From assembly GCF_027594505.1 (NCBI RefSeq), contig NZ_CP115149.1, positions 1,530,503 to 1,594,502 on the forward strand: a DNA stretch of 64,000 nucleotides. The letters run 5' to 3'. The first letter of the stretch is position 1; each line of letters begins with the position of its first letter. Origin of the DNA: Tepidiforma flava. GTDB lineage: Bacteria; Chloroflexota; Dehalococcoidia; Tepidiformales; Tepidiformaceae. The translations under genes and the position numbers were made by a program. The notes below the pieces were generated by a model, which saw nothing but the letters and a program-made list of their open reading frames with translations, searched no databases and was not told the origin of the DNA. This document shows positions 41,473-49,654 of this stretch, piece by piece.

Positions 41473-42132
41473 CTACTGCTGCTGGCCACCCTCCGGCTTC
41501 GAGCCGTTGTCGCGGCCGACAGCTGTCTTCACGACGACTTTCACGCCCTGGATCGTCCCTTCCACCGCCCGCCGGACGCGGACTGCCGCCGCTTCGCTGA
41601 TTTCGCCGGCCGCTTCGACGGCGCCGGTGGCCGCCGCGCTCGCCGCCTCCTCGGCCGTGATCGTCGCGCTCTTCGCAGCTTCGATGGCTCCTTCCACAGC
41701 GCCCACGGCCGCCGCCGTTACGTCGGCCCCGACTTTCGACGCCTCGCTCACCGCGCTCCGCGCCGAAAGCGAAATCGCCGAAACCGTCTCCGTCCCGGCT
41801 TCCGACGTCCCCCGGACCGTCCCGATGACGGCCGCTTTGGCCGCATGTCCCACCGAGGCCGCCGTCACACTCGCCGCCTCGACCGTCGTCGAAAGCGTCT
41901 TCGAGGCCGTCGTCACCGCCTTGCCGACCACCTCGCCGACCGCGTCGATGGCGCCCTTCGTCGCGTTGATGGCGAGGCTGGCAACCGCCCCGCCGGTCTC
42001 GCCCGTCTCCCGGACGATCGTCTGGACCGTATCGGCAACCGTCTCCACCGCCGCCGAGGTGATCTCCCCCGTCCCGCGGATGACCCCGATGATGCCCTCT
42101 TTCACCCGCCTGCCGATGTCGTGCTCATCCAC
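41473..42132 (-). CDS. Ala/Val/Thr-rich helical repeat protein (phasin- or LEA-like)
   Basis: This 219-residue protein has strong composition bias (Ala, Val, Thr, Ser, Glu, Gly) and loose internal repeats of about 11 residues, such as ATKGAIDAVGE, AVEGAIEAAKS and ATGAVEAAGEI; two longer copies of an (I/V)IG-(V/I)RGT-E block lie near the N-terminus and the middle. It should form long amphipathic helices, as phasins and LEA-type stress proteins do. There is no signal or membrane segment. The family is not certain. Repeat island 3 lies just upstream. Confidence 0.6.
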   Translation of the reverse strand: MDEHDIGRRVKEGIIGVIRGTGEITSAAVETVADTVQTIVRETGETGGAVASLAINATKGAIDAVGEVVGKAVTTASKTLSTTVEAASVTAASVGHAAKAAVIGTVRGTSEAGTETVSAISLSARSAVSEASKVGADVTAAAVGAVEGAIEAAKSATITAEEAASAAATGAVEAAGEISEAAAVRVRRAVEGTIQGVKVVVKTAVGRDNGSKPEGGQQQ

Positions 42133-42225
42133 GGCGCGCCTCCCGGTTCAGAATGCGCGGACCGTATCGCAGCGATATGAAAATTTCAAGACGGCGTTCG
42201 CGCCCGCCCGCGCCGCGCGCCACAG

Positions 42226-42376
42226 GAGGTCGGAGGCTGGAGGTTATTGTTGCTCCCTGCTCCCTCCTCCCTCCTCCCTTTCTCCCGTTCTCCCTTTCTC
42301 CCTTTCTCCCCTTCTCCCCTTCTCCCCTTCTCCCTTTCTCCCTTTCTCCCTTTCTCCCTCCTCCCTAATCCCTACT
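42226..42376. repeat. repeat island 3, overlapping the 3' end of mnmA
   Basis: A short GGAGGTT-type block (GGAGGCTGGAGGTT) is followed by CTCCC units with TTT, CTT or TGC spacers, about 15 copies on the plus strand. The array runs through the mnmA stop (42365-42367) into its last few codons. It is simpler than islands 2, 4 and 5 and has no D or E element. Confidence 0.8.
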
Positions 42377-43459
42377 CCCTGCTCCCTCGATCGTCCCCCC
42401 GCCCAGCACCTCCTCCCCGCGGTAAAAGGCGATCGCCTGCCCCGGCGTGAGCGCCCGCTGCCGCTTCTCGAACCGCACCACGGCCCGCCCCGGCCCGGCC
42501 TCCGCGAGCACGGCCGCCGCCGGCTCCGCCCGGTAGCGCGCCTTCGCCTCCAGCCGCGTCCCCGGCGGCGGCGCCTCCCCGGCGACCCACGTCACCTCCC
42601 CTGCCTCCACCGTGTCCGCGAACAGCGCCTCCTCCGGCCCGATGGTCACGATGTTCCGCGCGGCGTCGATGCCCGTCACGTACCGCGGCTCGCCCGCCGC
42701 GACGCCCAGCCCCCGCCGCTGCCCGATCGTGTACGCCGCGATCCCCCGGTGCTCCCCGATGACCCGCCCCGTCTCGTCGCGCAGCTCCCCGGGGGCCTGC
42801 GGCACCCGCGCCTCCACGAATGCACGGTAGTCATTCCCCGGCACGAAGCAGATCTCCACGCTGTCCGGCTTCGCCGCCACGTCCAGCCCCAGCCGCGCCG
42901 CGTGGGCCCGCACCTCCTCCTTCGTCAGCCCGCCAACCGGGAGGAGCAGCCGGCGCAGCTGCTCCTGCCCCAGCATGTAGAGCACGTACGACTGGTCCTT
43001 CGCCGGGTCGATGCCCCGCAGCAGCCGGTACTGCCCGGCGGCATCGTCGAACACCACCCGCGCATAGTGCCCCGTCGCGATGTACTCCGCCTCCAGCGCC
43101 GGCAGCCGCTCCAGCAGCGCCCGGTATTTGATGTGCTCGTTGCAGCGCACGCACGGGTTCGGCGTCCGCCCCGCCGCGTACTCGGCCACGAACCGCTCCA
43201 CCACGTGCTCGCGGAACTCCCGCTCGAAGTTCATCACGTAGTGCCGGATGCCCAGCTGCCCCGCGACCCGCCGCGCATCGTCGATGTCCTCGATGCTGCA
43301 GCACTGCTGATGCCCGCGGTACTCTTCCGGCCGCTCCTCCGTCCACAGCCGCATCGTCACGCCCACCACCTCGTAGCCCTGCTCGAGGAGCAGCGCCGCC
43401 GCGACGGAGCTGTCCACTCCGCCGGACATCCCGACCACCACCCGGGGGCGTCGCGTCAC
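42365..43459 (-). CDS. mnmA: tRNA-specific 2-thiouridylase
   Basis: This enzyme adds sulfur to U34 of Lys, Glu and Gln tRNAs. It has the PP-loop [15 protein letters not shown], the first catalytic Cys in NPCVRCN and the second in [11 protein letters not shown], with a normal C-terminal domain. I choose GTG at 43459 (364 residues), since it lies seven bases after TATGGT, as in other leaderless genes here, and gives a normal MnmA N-terminus. ATG at 43471 would overlap that box. The last few residues and the stop are made from repeat island 3 sequence. It is divergent from rsfS. Confidence 0.92.
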   Translation of the reverse strand: MTRRPRVVVGMSGGVDSSVAAALLLEQGYEVVGVTMRLWTEERPEEYRGHQQCCSIEDIDDARRVAGQLGIRHYVMNFEREFREHVVERFVAEYAAGRTPNPCVRCNEHIKYRALLERLPALEAEYIATGHYARVVFDDAAGQYRLLRGIDPAKDQSYVLYMLGQEQLRRLLLPVGGLTKEEVRAHAARLGLDVAAKPDSVEICFVPGNDYRAFVEARVPQAPGELRDETGRVIGEHRGIAAYTIGQRRGLGVAAGEPRYVTGIDAARNIVTIGPEEALFADTVEAGEVTWVAGEAPPPGTRLEAKARYRAEPAAAVLAEAGPGRAVVRFEKRQRALTPGQAIAFYRGEEVLGGGTIEGAGSRD

Positions 43460-43506
43460 CTGTGCTACCATACCTTTCGCCCGCAGCGGCGGGCAGGAGT
43501 TCGCGT

Positions 43507-43854
43507 CTGAGTCCCGAGACCCTCGCGCAGCGCGCCGTCGATGTGCTTTCCGAGCATAAAGCGCTCGATATCGCCCTCATCGACATCTCGCGGACCGCGA
43601 CCTTCACCAACTACTTTGTCATCGCCACCGCCCAGTCGCCACTCCAGTTCGACGCCCTCGTGGAGTACCTCGAGCGCGACCTCGGCCCGCAGGGCATCCC
43701 GCTCCGCCACCGCGAAGGCTCGCCCGAGAGCGGCTGGGTGCTCCTCGATTTCGGCGACATCATCGTCCACCTGTTCACCGCCGACCAGCGCGCCTACTAC
43801 CGGCTCGAAGAGCTCTGGGGCCGAACCTCCCCGGTCGTCCGCTTCGCCGACTGA
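43507..43854 (+). CDS. rsfS: ribosomal silencing factor RsfS, apparent CTG start
   Basis: This protein of about 115 residues binds ribosomal protein uL14 and blocks subunit joining during starvation. It has the RsfS hallmarks: [11 protein letters not shown] near the start, [12 protein letters not shown], the [15 protein letters not shown] core and a YYRLEELWG end. CTG at 43507 is preceded by AGGAG with a 7-base gap, and translation from it gives [13 protein letters not shown], a normal RsfS start. The only other in-frame start, GTG at 43462, would overlap the mnmA start and add 15 unlikely residues. It is the second CTG-start candidate in the window. Confidence 0.87.
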   Translation: MSPETLAQRAVDVLSEHKALDIALIDISRTATFTNYFVIATAQSPLQFDALVEYLERDLGPQGIPLRHREGSPESGWVLLDFGDIIVHLFTADQRAYYRLEELWGRTSPVVRFAD

Positions 43855-43869
43855 CCCGCCGGCCCGCCC

Positions 43870-44748
43870 TCAGCTCCGCTCGCCCCGCGGCCGCTCGCCG
43901 TAGTCGCCGAACGGCGCATCCCGCCGCCGGATCGTCTCCCGGAAGCCCAGCTCGCGGAAGCTCTCCACCCAGCGGAGCGCCTCCTCCGTATGCCGCGTGA
44001 TGCCGTCGAACAGCGTCCCCAGCAGCTGCGTCGTGCGCAGGCCCATGTTCTCGAACGCCTGGTTGATGAGCAGCTTGTTCAGCGCCAGCTGGTTCGCCGG
44101 GATATTCCGGAACCGCCGCGCGTACGCCTCCGTCCGCTCCGCCAGCTCCTCCGCCGGGTACACGTGCGAGACCAGCCCGATCCGGTAGGCTGTCGCCGCG
44201 TCGATCTGGTCCCCCGAAAGCAGGAACTGCTTCGCGTGCTCCAGCCCCAGCCGGTAGACCCACAGCATCGTCGTCGGCGTGCCGTAAATCCGCGAGGGCG
44301 GGTAGCCGATGATCGCGTCCTCCGCCATGAAGATCAGGTCCGCGCAGAGGAGCAGGTCCGTCCCGCCGCCCAGCGCATAGCCGTGGACCTGCGCGATGAC
44401 CGGTTTGGGGCACTCCCACAGCGTCATGAACCGCCGCATGTTGTGGCCCATGAACTGGAGGTCGCGCACCGGGTCCCAGGCGCCGGGCCGCGGCTCCGGG
44501 TGCGGCGCATCGAACCGGCGCGGCCAGGGCACCCCCTCGGCGCCGGGGTTCAGGTCGTACCCCGCCGTGAACACCCGCCCCGCGCCGCGCAGCACGATCG
44601 CCGAGACGGCCGCCGAGGCCGCCGCCCGCTCCACCGCGTCCGCGATGCCCTGGATGACCGCCTCGTTCAGCGTGTTCAGCTTCTCCGGGCGGTTCAGCGT
44701 CACCACCGCGATCCCGTCCCGCTCCTCGTAGAGCACCGGCTCGGCCAT
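43870..44748 (-). CDS. enoyl-CoA hydratase/isomerase family protein
   Basis: This 292-residue crotonase-fold protein has NRPEKLNTL near residue 19, an oxyanion-hole segment in [13 protein letters not shown] and a second in [18 protein letters not shown]. The usual active-site Glu region reads [14 protein letters not shown], where neither crotonase Glu is obvious, so it may be a hydrolase or isomerase variant. About 25 extra residues ([15 protein letters not shown]) follow the first oxyanion loop. TATACT seven bases before the ATG suggests leaderless expression, and repeat island 4 begins directly upstream of that box. Confidence 0.82.
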   Translation of the reverse strand: MAEPVLYEERDGIAVVTLNRPEKLNTLNEAVIQGIADAVERAAASAAVSAIVLRGAGRVFTAGYDLNPGAEGVPWPRRFDAPHPEPRPGAWDPVRDLQFMGHNMRRFMTLWECPKPVIAQVHGYALGGGTDLLLCADLIFMAEDAIIGYPPSRIYGTPTTMLWVYRLGLEHAKQFLLSGDQIDAATAYRIGLVSHVYPAEELAERTEAYARRFRNIPANQLALNKLLINQAFENMGLRTTQLLGTLFDGITRHTEEALRWVESFRELGFRETIRRRDAPFGDYGERPRGERS

Positions 44749-44755
44749 CGCGCGG

Positions 44756-44761
44756 AGTATA
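44756..44761 (-). promoter_or_regulatory. -10 box, leaderless start of the enoyl-CoA hydratase gene
   Basis: On the minus strand TATACT is followed by seven bases and the ATG. Repeat island 4 starts at the next base, so the -35 region is repeat sequence. Confidence 0.5.
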
Positions 44762-45345
44762 GCGAGGGAGAAGGGAGTAGGGAGAAAGGGAGAAAGGGAG
44801 AAAGGGAGAAAGGGAGAAAGGGAGAGGGGGAGAAGACCCCGGCCCTCCCTTCTCCCGCCTCCCGGTTCCCGTCTCCCTCCTCCCGCCTCCCGGGGGCATC
44901 CGTTGGGCGCATGGCGCCCCGCGGGGACGGAGCCCCGCGGCTACGGTTGGAGGTTGGAGGTTGGAGGTTGGAGGTTGGAGGTTGGAGGTTGGAGGTTATC
45001 CCCCTCCCAGCTCCAGCTCCAGCTCCAGCTCCAACTCCCAACTCCCAACTCCCAGCTCCCAACTCCCAGCTCCCAACTCCCAACTCCCAACTCCCAACTC
45101 CCAGCTCCCAACTCCCAGCTCCCAGCTCCCAGCTCCCAGCTCCCAGCTCCCAACTCCCAACTCCCAACTCCCCGCCCCGCGCCGCCGCGGAGCGGCGGCA
45201 TCCCGCGGCGCCGCCGCCGAAGGCGGCCAGCCATCCCCGCGGCGCTAGCCGCGCCGCCGCGCCGCCGAAGGCGGCCCGCCATCCCCGGCGGCGCCAGCCG
45301 CGCCACCGCCGGCGAAGCCGGCCCGCCGCCCCTGACCAGTCAGCC
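44762..45345. repeat. composite repeat island 4
   Basis: On the plus strand the order is: GGGAGAAA octamers (about 44785-44830); CTCCCGT-type heptamers; the 49-bp element D' (44897-44945); nearly eight GGAGGTT heptamers (44945-44998); a short CTCCAG hexamer stretch and about 20 CTCCCAA/CTCCCAG heptamers (45004-45172); then element E with GCCGCC-GAA-GGCGGC hairpins (45173-45335). The order D', GGAGGTT, CTCCCAN, E matches islands 2 and 5. It fills the gap between two divergent promoters. Confidence 0.92.
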
Positions 45346-45353
45346 AGCCTACT

Positions 45354-45377
45354 TTGACGTTCGCGTCAACGTATGAT
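45354..45377 (+). promoter_or_regulatory. palindrome and -10 box of the ABC exporter operon
   Basis: TTGACG, TTCG, CGTCAA form a perfect inverted repeat (45354-45369), followed by TATGAT at 45372-45377. The TTGACG is too close to serve as a standard -35 element, so the palindrome is more likely an operator. AGGAGGG (45391-45397) is the ribosome site. Confidence 0.5.
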
Positions 45378-45405
45378 AGCGTCCCATCCGAGGAGGGACG
45401 CGCCC

Positions 45406-47340
45406 GTGCGCTGGCTGTTGCGCCTCATCCCCTACGTCAACAAATACCGCGGCCAGTTCATCGTCGCCTGGGTGTGCGTCATCCTCGCGGGCGCTTTCGT
45501 CATGGTCAGCCCGCTCCTCATCAAGTTCGCCATCGAGTTCGGCCTCCAGCCCGTCCGCGATGCCGACGGGCGCCTCACCGGCCTCGAAGGCAACGAGCGG
45601 CTCCTCATCCTCGGCTCGGCTGCCATCGTCGCCTTCGCCATCGCCCGCGGCCTCGCTGCATTCGGCCAGCAGTACCTCGGCGAAACCATCGGCCAGAACG
45701 TCGCCTACGACATCCGCAACCGGATCTACGACAACCTCCAGCGGCTCAGCTTCGCCTACCACGACAAGGTGCAGACCGGCCAGATCATGAGCCGCGCCAC
45801 CCAGGATGTGGAGAACATCCGCATCTTCTTCGCCATGGGCCTGCTGCGGTTCTCCTACATCATCCTGATGATCGTCATCTCCATCGTCGGGATGCTCATC
45901 ATCAACTGGCAGCTCGCCCTCGTCTCGTTCATCTCGCTCCCGATTCTCGCCTGGCGTTCCATCGTCACCAGCCGCCGTCTCCGCCCGATGTGGCTCCAGA
46001 TTCAGCAGAACCAGGCGGAGATGACGCAGGTCGCCGAGGAAGCCCTCACCGGCATCCGCGTCGTCAAAGCCTTCTCCCGCGAAGACTTCGAGAGCAAGAA
46101 ATTTGCCGACGCCGCGAAGAAGCAGGCCGACCTCTCCTACCAGGCCGCGATGATCCAGGCGAACAACCAGCCGCTCCTCCAGGGCATCTCCGCCGCCCAG
46201 ATCGGCCTCACCGTCGGCGTCGGCGCCTGGTTCGTCTCCCGCGGCTCGCTCCAGGCGCAGGACGTCCTCACCTTCACCCTCTGGCTCAACCTCCTCCAGC
46301 TCCCCATCCGCACTATCGGCTTCATGATCAACATCATCGCCCGCGCCATCAGCTCCGCCGAACGCGTCTTCGAACTCATCGATGCCCAGTCCGCCGTGCA
46401 GGAGAAGCCCGGCGCACTGCCCCTCACCGACGTCAAAGGCCACGTCGTCTTCGAGAACGTCAGCTTCAGCTACGACAACCTCAGCCCCGTCCTCTCCGGC
46501 GTCGATATCGATGCGAAGCCCGGCCAGGTCATCGCCCTCCTCGGCCCCACCGGCTCCGGCAAGTCCACCATCGTCAACCTCATCCCCCGCTTCTACGACG
46601 TCACCGAAGGGCGCATCCTCATCGACGGCGTCGACATCCGCGACGTCACCATCGAATCGCTCCGCAAGAACATCGGCATCGTCCAGCAGGACGTCTTCCT
46701 CTTCATCGGCACCATCCGCGACAACATCGCCTACGGGAAGCCCGATGCCACGCAGGAGGAGATCGAGCGCGCCGCAAAAGCCGCCCGCATCCACGACTTC
46801 ATCGTCTCCCTCCCCTACGGCTACGACGAATGGGTCGGCGAGCGCGGCGTCACCCTCTCCGGCGGCCAGAAACAGCGCATCGCCATCGCCCGCACCCTCC
46901 TGCTCGACCCGAAGATCCTCATCTTCGATGACTCCACCGCCAGCGTGGATACCCAGACCGAATTCCTCATCCAGCAGGCGCTCCAGGAGCTCATGAAGGG
47001 CCGCACCACCTTCGTCATCGCCCAGCGCCTCCGCACTGTGATGCGCGCCGACCAGATCATCGTGCTCGACCAGGGCCGCATCATCCAGCGCGGCACCCAC
47101 CAGGAGCTCCTCCAGCAGGAAGGCCTCTACCGCCGCATCTTCGAGCTCGAACTCAAAGACCAGGAAGAAGCGCTCGGCCGCGCCGCCACCCCCCGCGCGC
47201 CTGCCGGCGCCGACCCGGCCCTCGCCGAGCGCATCCGCGAGCGCGTGCGCAGCGGCGATACCGACGGCCTCCCTCCGCAGCTCGTCGAACGCGTCCGCGC
47301 CCGCCTCCTCGCCGAAGGCCAGGCCGGGGGAGGCGCCTGA
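45406..47340 (+). CDS. ABC exporter subunit with degenerate ATP site
   Basis: This is a half-transporter of about 644 residues with six membrane helices (residues 1-330) and an ABC domain. Walker A (GPTGSGKST) and signature (LSGGQKQ) are normal. The Walker B end is FDDST instead of DE, and the switch His is Gln (FVIAQRL), so its own ATP site should be weak. The GTG at 45406 is preferred because AGGAGGG lies eight bases upstream; the ATG at 45373 overlaps the -10 box. Its stop overlaps the start of the next ABC gene (TGATG), and the two form a heterodimer. The substrate is a drug or lipid, not known. Confidence 0.88.
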   Translation: MRWLLRLIPYVNKYRGQFIVAWVCVILAGAFVMVSPLLIKFAIEFGLQPVRDADGRLTGLEGNERLLILGSAAIVAFAIARGLAAFGQQYLGETIGQNVAYDIRNRIYDNLQRLSFAYHDKVQTGQIMSRATQDVENIRIFFAMGLLRFSYIILMIVISIVGMLIINWQLALVSFISLPILAWRSIVTSRRLRPMWLQIQQNQAEMTQVAEEALTGIRVVKAFSREDFESKKFADAAKKQADLSYQAAMIQANNQPLLQGISAAQIGLTVGVGAWFVSRGSLQAQDVLTFTLWLNLLQLPIRTIGFMINIIARAISSAERVFELIDAQSAVQEKPGALPLTDVKGHVVFENVSFSYDNLSPVLSGVDIDAKPGQVIALLGPTGSGKSTIVNLIPRFYDVTEGRILIDGVDIRDVTIESLRKNIGIVQQDVFLFIGTIRDNIAYGKPDATQEEIERAAKAARIHDFIVSLPYGYDEWVGERGVTLSGGQKQRIAIARTLLLDPKILIFDDSTASVDTQTEFLIQQALQELMKGRTTFVIAQRLRTVMRADQIIVLDQGRIIQRGTHQELLQQEGLYRRIFELELKDQEEALGRAATPRAPAGADPALAERIRERVRSGDTDGLPPQLVERVRARLLAEGQAGGGA

Positions 47341-49319
47341 TGGGCATGTGGGGCGGCGCCGGCGCAGGCGGCTGGAGCTCGGGCATCGGCGGGCAGCCCG
47401 GCGGCCCCATGGGCCGCGCCATGATGGGCCGCGGCGCCGACGGCTGGGACGACGAAGTCCTCGGCAAGGTCTACGACGCCAGGGTCGTCCGCCGCATCCT
47501 CCCCTACCTCGCCGAATACAAGCTGCAGGCCTTCATCGCCCTCGCCTGCATGGTCCTCTCCGCCCTCGCCAGCTTCTTCCAGCCCCTCCTCATCGGCCTC
47601 ACCGTCCAGGCCGGCATCAACCACGACAGCCGCCGCATCCTCACCCTCCTCGGCGTCATGCTCGGCCTCGCCGTCGTCCAGTGGCTCGCTGCCTACGGCC
47701 AGCAGCGCACCACCGCCTGGATGGGCAACCGCATCCTCATGAAGCTGCGCACCCAGATGTACGACCACATGCAGGGGCTCTCGCTCAGCTTCTACGACGA
47801 GATGGAAGTCGGCCGCATGATCTCCCGCCTCACCAGCGACGTCACCGTCATGCAGGAGCTCCTCACCTCCGGCTCCCTCACCTTCTTCGCCGACATCATC
47901 GGCCTCACCATCATCGTCATCGTCCTCCTCAACATCGACCTCACCCTCGCCCTCGTCACCTTCGCCATCGTCCCCCCGCTCGTCCTCGTCATGATCTTCT
48001 GGGCCCGCCACGCCCGGAAAGCCTTCATCAACGTCCGCATCAAAGTCTCCACCCTCTACGGCACCCTCGCCGAGAACGTCTCCGGCGTCAAAGCCGTCCA
48101 GTCCATGGCCCGCGAAGATGAAAACGCCCGCCGCTTCGACCGCCTCAACCAGGACAACCGTCGGGCCAACATCTGGGCCGGCATGCTCAGCGCCGCCATC
48201 ATGCCCGTCATCGAACTCTCCGTCGCCATCGCCACCGCCTCCGTCGTCATCGTCGGCGGCATCCGCGCCCTCCACGCCGCCGACGTCGATGTCGCCCACT
48301 TCTTCTTCGTCCTCACCTCCTTCACCCTCTACGTCGGCCGCTTCTTCGACCCGATCCGCGACCTCGTCCTCCAGTACACCATGCTCCAGCGCGCCATGGC
48401 CGGCGGCGAACGCATCTTCCAGGTCCTCGATACCGAACCGCGCGTCAAAGACCGCCCCGGCGCCATCGACCTCGACGACATCGAAGGCCGCGTCGATTTC
48501 GAAGACGTCCACTTCCACTACGTCGAAGGCGTCCCCATCCTCCGCGGCATCACCCTCCACGTCGAACCCGGCGAAACCATCGCCCTCGTCGGCGCCACCG
48601 GCGCCGGCAAGACGACCATCACCTCCCTCCTCATGCGCGGCTATGACGTCACCAGCGGCGTCATCAAGATCGACGGCCACGACATCCGCGATGTCACCCG
48701 CCGCTCCCTCACCCGCCACATGGGCGTCGTCCTCCAGAACCCCTACCTCTTCTCCGGCACCGTCCGCGAGAACATCGCCTACGGCCGGCCCGATGCCACC
48801 CAGGAGGAGATCGAGCGCGCCGCGAAGGCCGTCGGCGCCCACGACTTCATCGTGCGGCTCGAAAAGGGCTACGACACCGTCCTCCAGCAGCGCGGCCAAA
48901 ACCTCTCCGTCGGCCAGCGGCAGCTCATCAGCTTCGCGCGCGCCATCCTCGCCGCCCCCCGCATCCTCATCCTCGATGAGGCCACCGCCTACGTCGATAC
49001 GCAGACCGAAGTCATCATCCAGCAGGCCCTCCGCGAACTCCTCAAGAACCGCACCTCCTTCGTCATCGCTCACCGGCTCTCCACCATCCGCGAAGCCAGC
49101 CGCATCGTCGTCCTCGAAAAAGGCCAGATCGCCGAGATGGGCACCCACGACGAGCTCCTCGCCCGCGGCGGCATCTACGCCAACCTCTACCGGATGACCT
49201 ACGAGCAGGAGCAGGCCCGCCAGGCCGCCGCCAGCGTCTCCGAGGACGAGGCGTTCGCCTCCCGCCGCCGCGGCGAAGTCTTCGGAGCCGGCGCCGCCCA
49301 GCCCGCCGCCGGCCAGTAG
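47340..49319 (+). CDS. ABC exporter subunit with catalytic ATP site
   Basis: This 659-residue half-transporter opens with a Gly/Met/Trp-rich N-terminal extension (about 45 residues), then six membrane helices and an ABC domain. Walker A (GATGAGKTT), Walker B with catalytic Glu (ILILDEAT) and the switch His (VIAHRLST) are intact, but the signature is LSVGQ instead of LSGGQ. Paired with the first subunit this gives one complete site and one degenerate site, as in TM287/288 and BmrCD. It is translationally coupled to the first gene by a 1-base overlap. Confidence 0.9.
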   Translation: MGMWGGAGAGGWSSGIGGQPGGPMGRAMMGRGADGWDDEVLGKVYDARVVRRILPYLAEYKLQAFIALACMVLSALASFFQPLLIGLTVQAGINHDSRRILTLLGVMLGLAVVQWLAAYGQQRTTAWMGNRILMKLRTQMYDHMQGLSLSFYDEMEVGRMISRLTSDVTVMQELLTSGSLTFFADIIGLTIIVIVLLNIDLTLALVTFAIVPPLVLVMIFWARHARKAFINVRIKVSTLYGTLAENVSGVKAVQSMAREDENARRFDRLNQDNRRANIWAGMLSAAIMPVIELSVAIATASVVIVGGIRALHAADVDVAHFFFVLTSFTLYVGRFFDPIRDLVLQYTMLQRAMAGGERIFQVLDTEPRVKDRPGAIDLDDIEGRVDFEDVHFHYVEGVPILRGITLHVEPGETIALVGATGAGKTTITSLLMRGYDVTSGVIKIDGHDIRDVTRRSLTRHMGVVLQNPYLFSGTVRENIAYGRPDATQEEIERAAKAVGAHDFIVRLEKGYDTVLQQRGQNLSVGQRQLISFARAILAAPRILILDEATAYVDTQTEVIIQQALRELLKNRTSFVIAHRLSTIREASRIVVLEKGQIAEMGTHDELLARGGIYANLYRMTYEQEQARQAAASVSEDEAFASRRRGEVFGAGAAQPAAGQ

Positions 49320-49364
49320 CCGCCAGTCCGGCCCGCTCCCCCTCAAGCCGCGGCGCGCCCTGCC

Positions 49365-49393
49365 GATACTTCGTTCAGCCTCGAACGAAGGAG
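49365..49393 (+). promoter_or_regulatory. hairpin overlapping the ribosome site of the DUF1059 gene
   Basis: CTTCGTTC, six bases, GAACGAAG form an 8-bp inverted repeat (49369-49390). Its right arm includes the first three bases of the AAGGAG ribosome site (49388-49393), so folding could limit translation. GATACT at 49365-49370 is a possible -10 box. Confidence 0.4.
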
Positions 49394-49402
49394 CAAGTCA
49401 CC

Positions 49403-49579
49403 ATGAAACAGTTCAACTGCGGCGACGTCGTCCCCGGCTGCAGCGTCCGCTTCCGGTTCGAAAGCGAGGAGAAGATCCTCGAAGCCGTCGGCCAGCACGC
49501 CCGCAAAGACCACGGCCTCACCGAGATTCCGCCCCAGCTCATCGCCCAGGTCAAGGAGAAAATCCAGCCCGCCGCCTGA
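49403..49579 (+). CDS. DUF1059-like small protein
   Basis: This 58-residue protein starts MKQFNCGDVVPGC and contains an H-A-R-K-D-H-G pattern, the DUF1059 signature. The conserved Cys, Cys, His and His could bind a metal, but no function is known to me. AAGGAG lies nine bases before the ATG and partly inside a hairpin. It follows the ABC operon by 83 bp and is followed by a strong terminator. Confidence 0.75.
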   Translation: MKQFNCGDVVPGCSVRFRFESEEKILEAVGQHARKDHGLTEIPPQLIAQVKEKIQPAA

Positions 49580-49603
49580 GGCCCGCGCCAGCGCAGGCAC
49601 CCG

Positions 49604-49628
49604 CCGGGCCGGCCTCCCGCCGGCCCGG
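49604..49628. terminator. terminator hairpin
   Basis: A perfect 9-bp stem (CCGGGCCGG, 7-base loop, CCGGCCCGG) followed by TTCGCC lies between the DUF1059 gene and the convergent EAL gene. Confidence 0.65.
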
Positions 49629-49654
49629 TTCGCCGTGCTCGCGGCCCCGCGGCG

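Noticed and set aside
43462-43507. GTG start of rsfS at 43462
   Set aside because: It overlaps the divergent mnmA start region, lacks a ribosome site and adds 15 residues not typical of RsfS.
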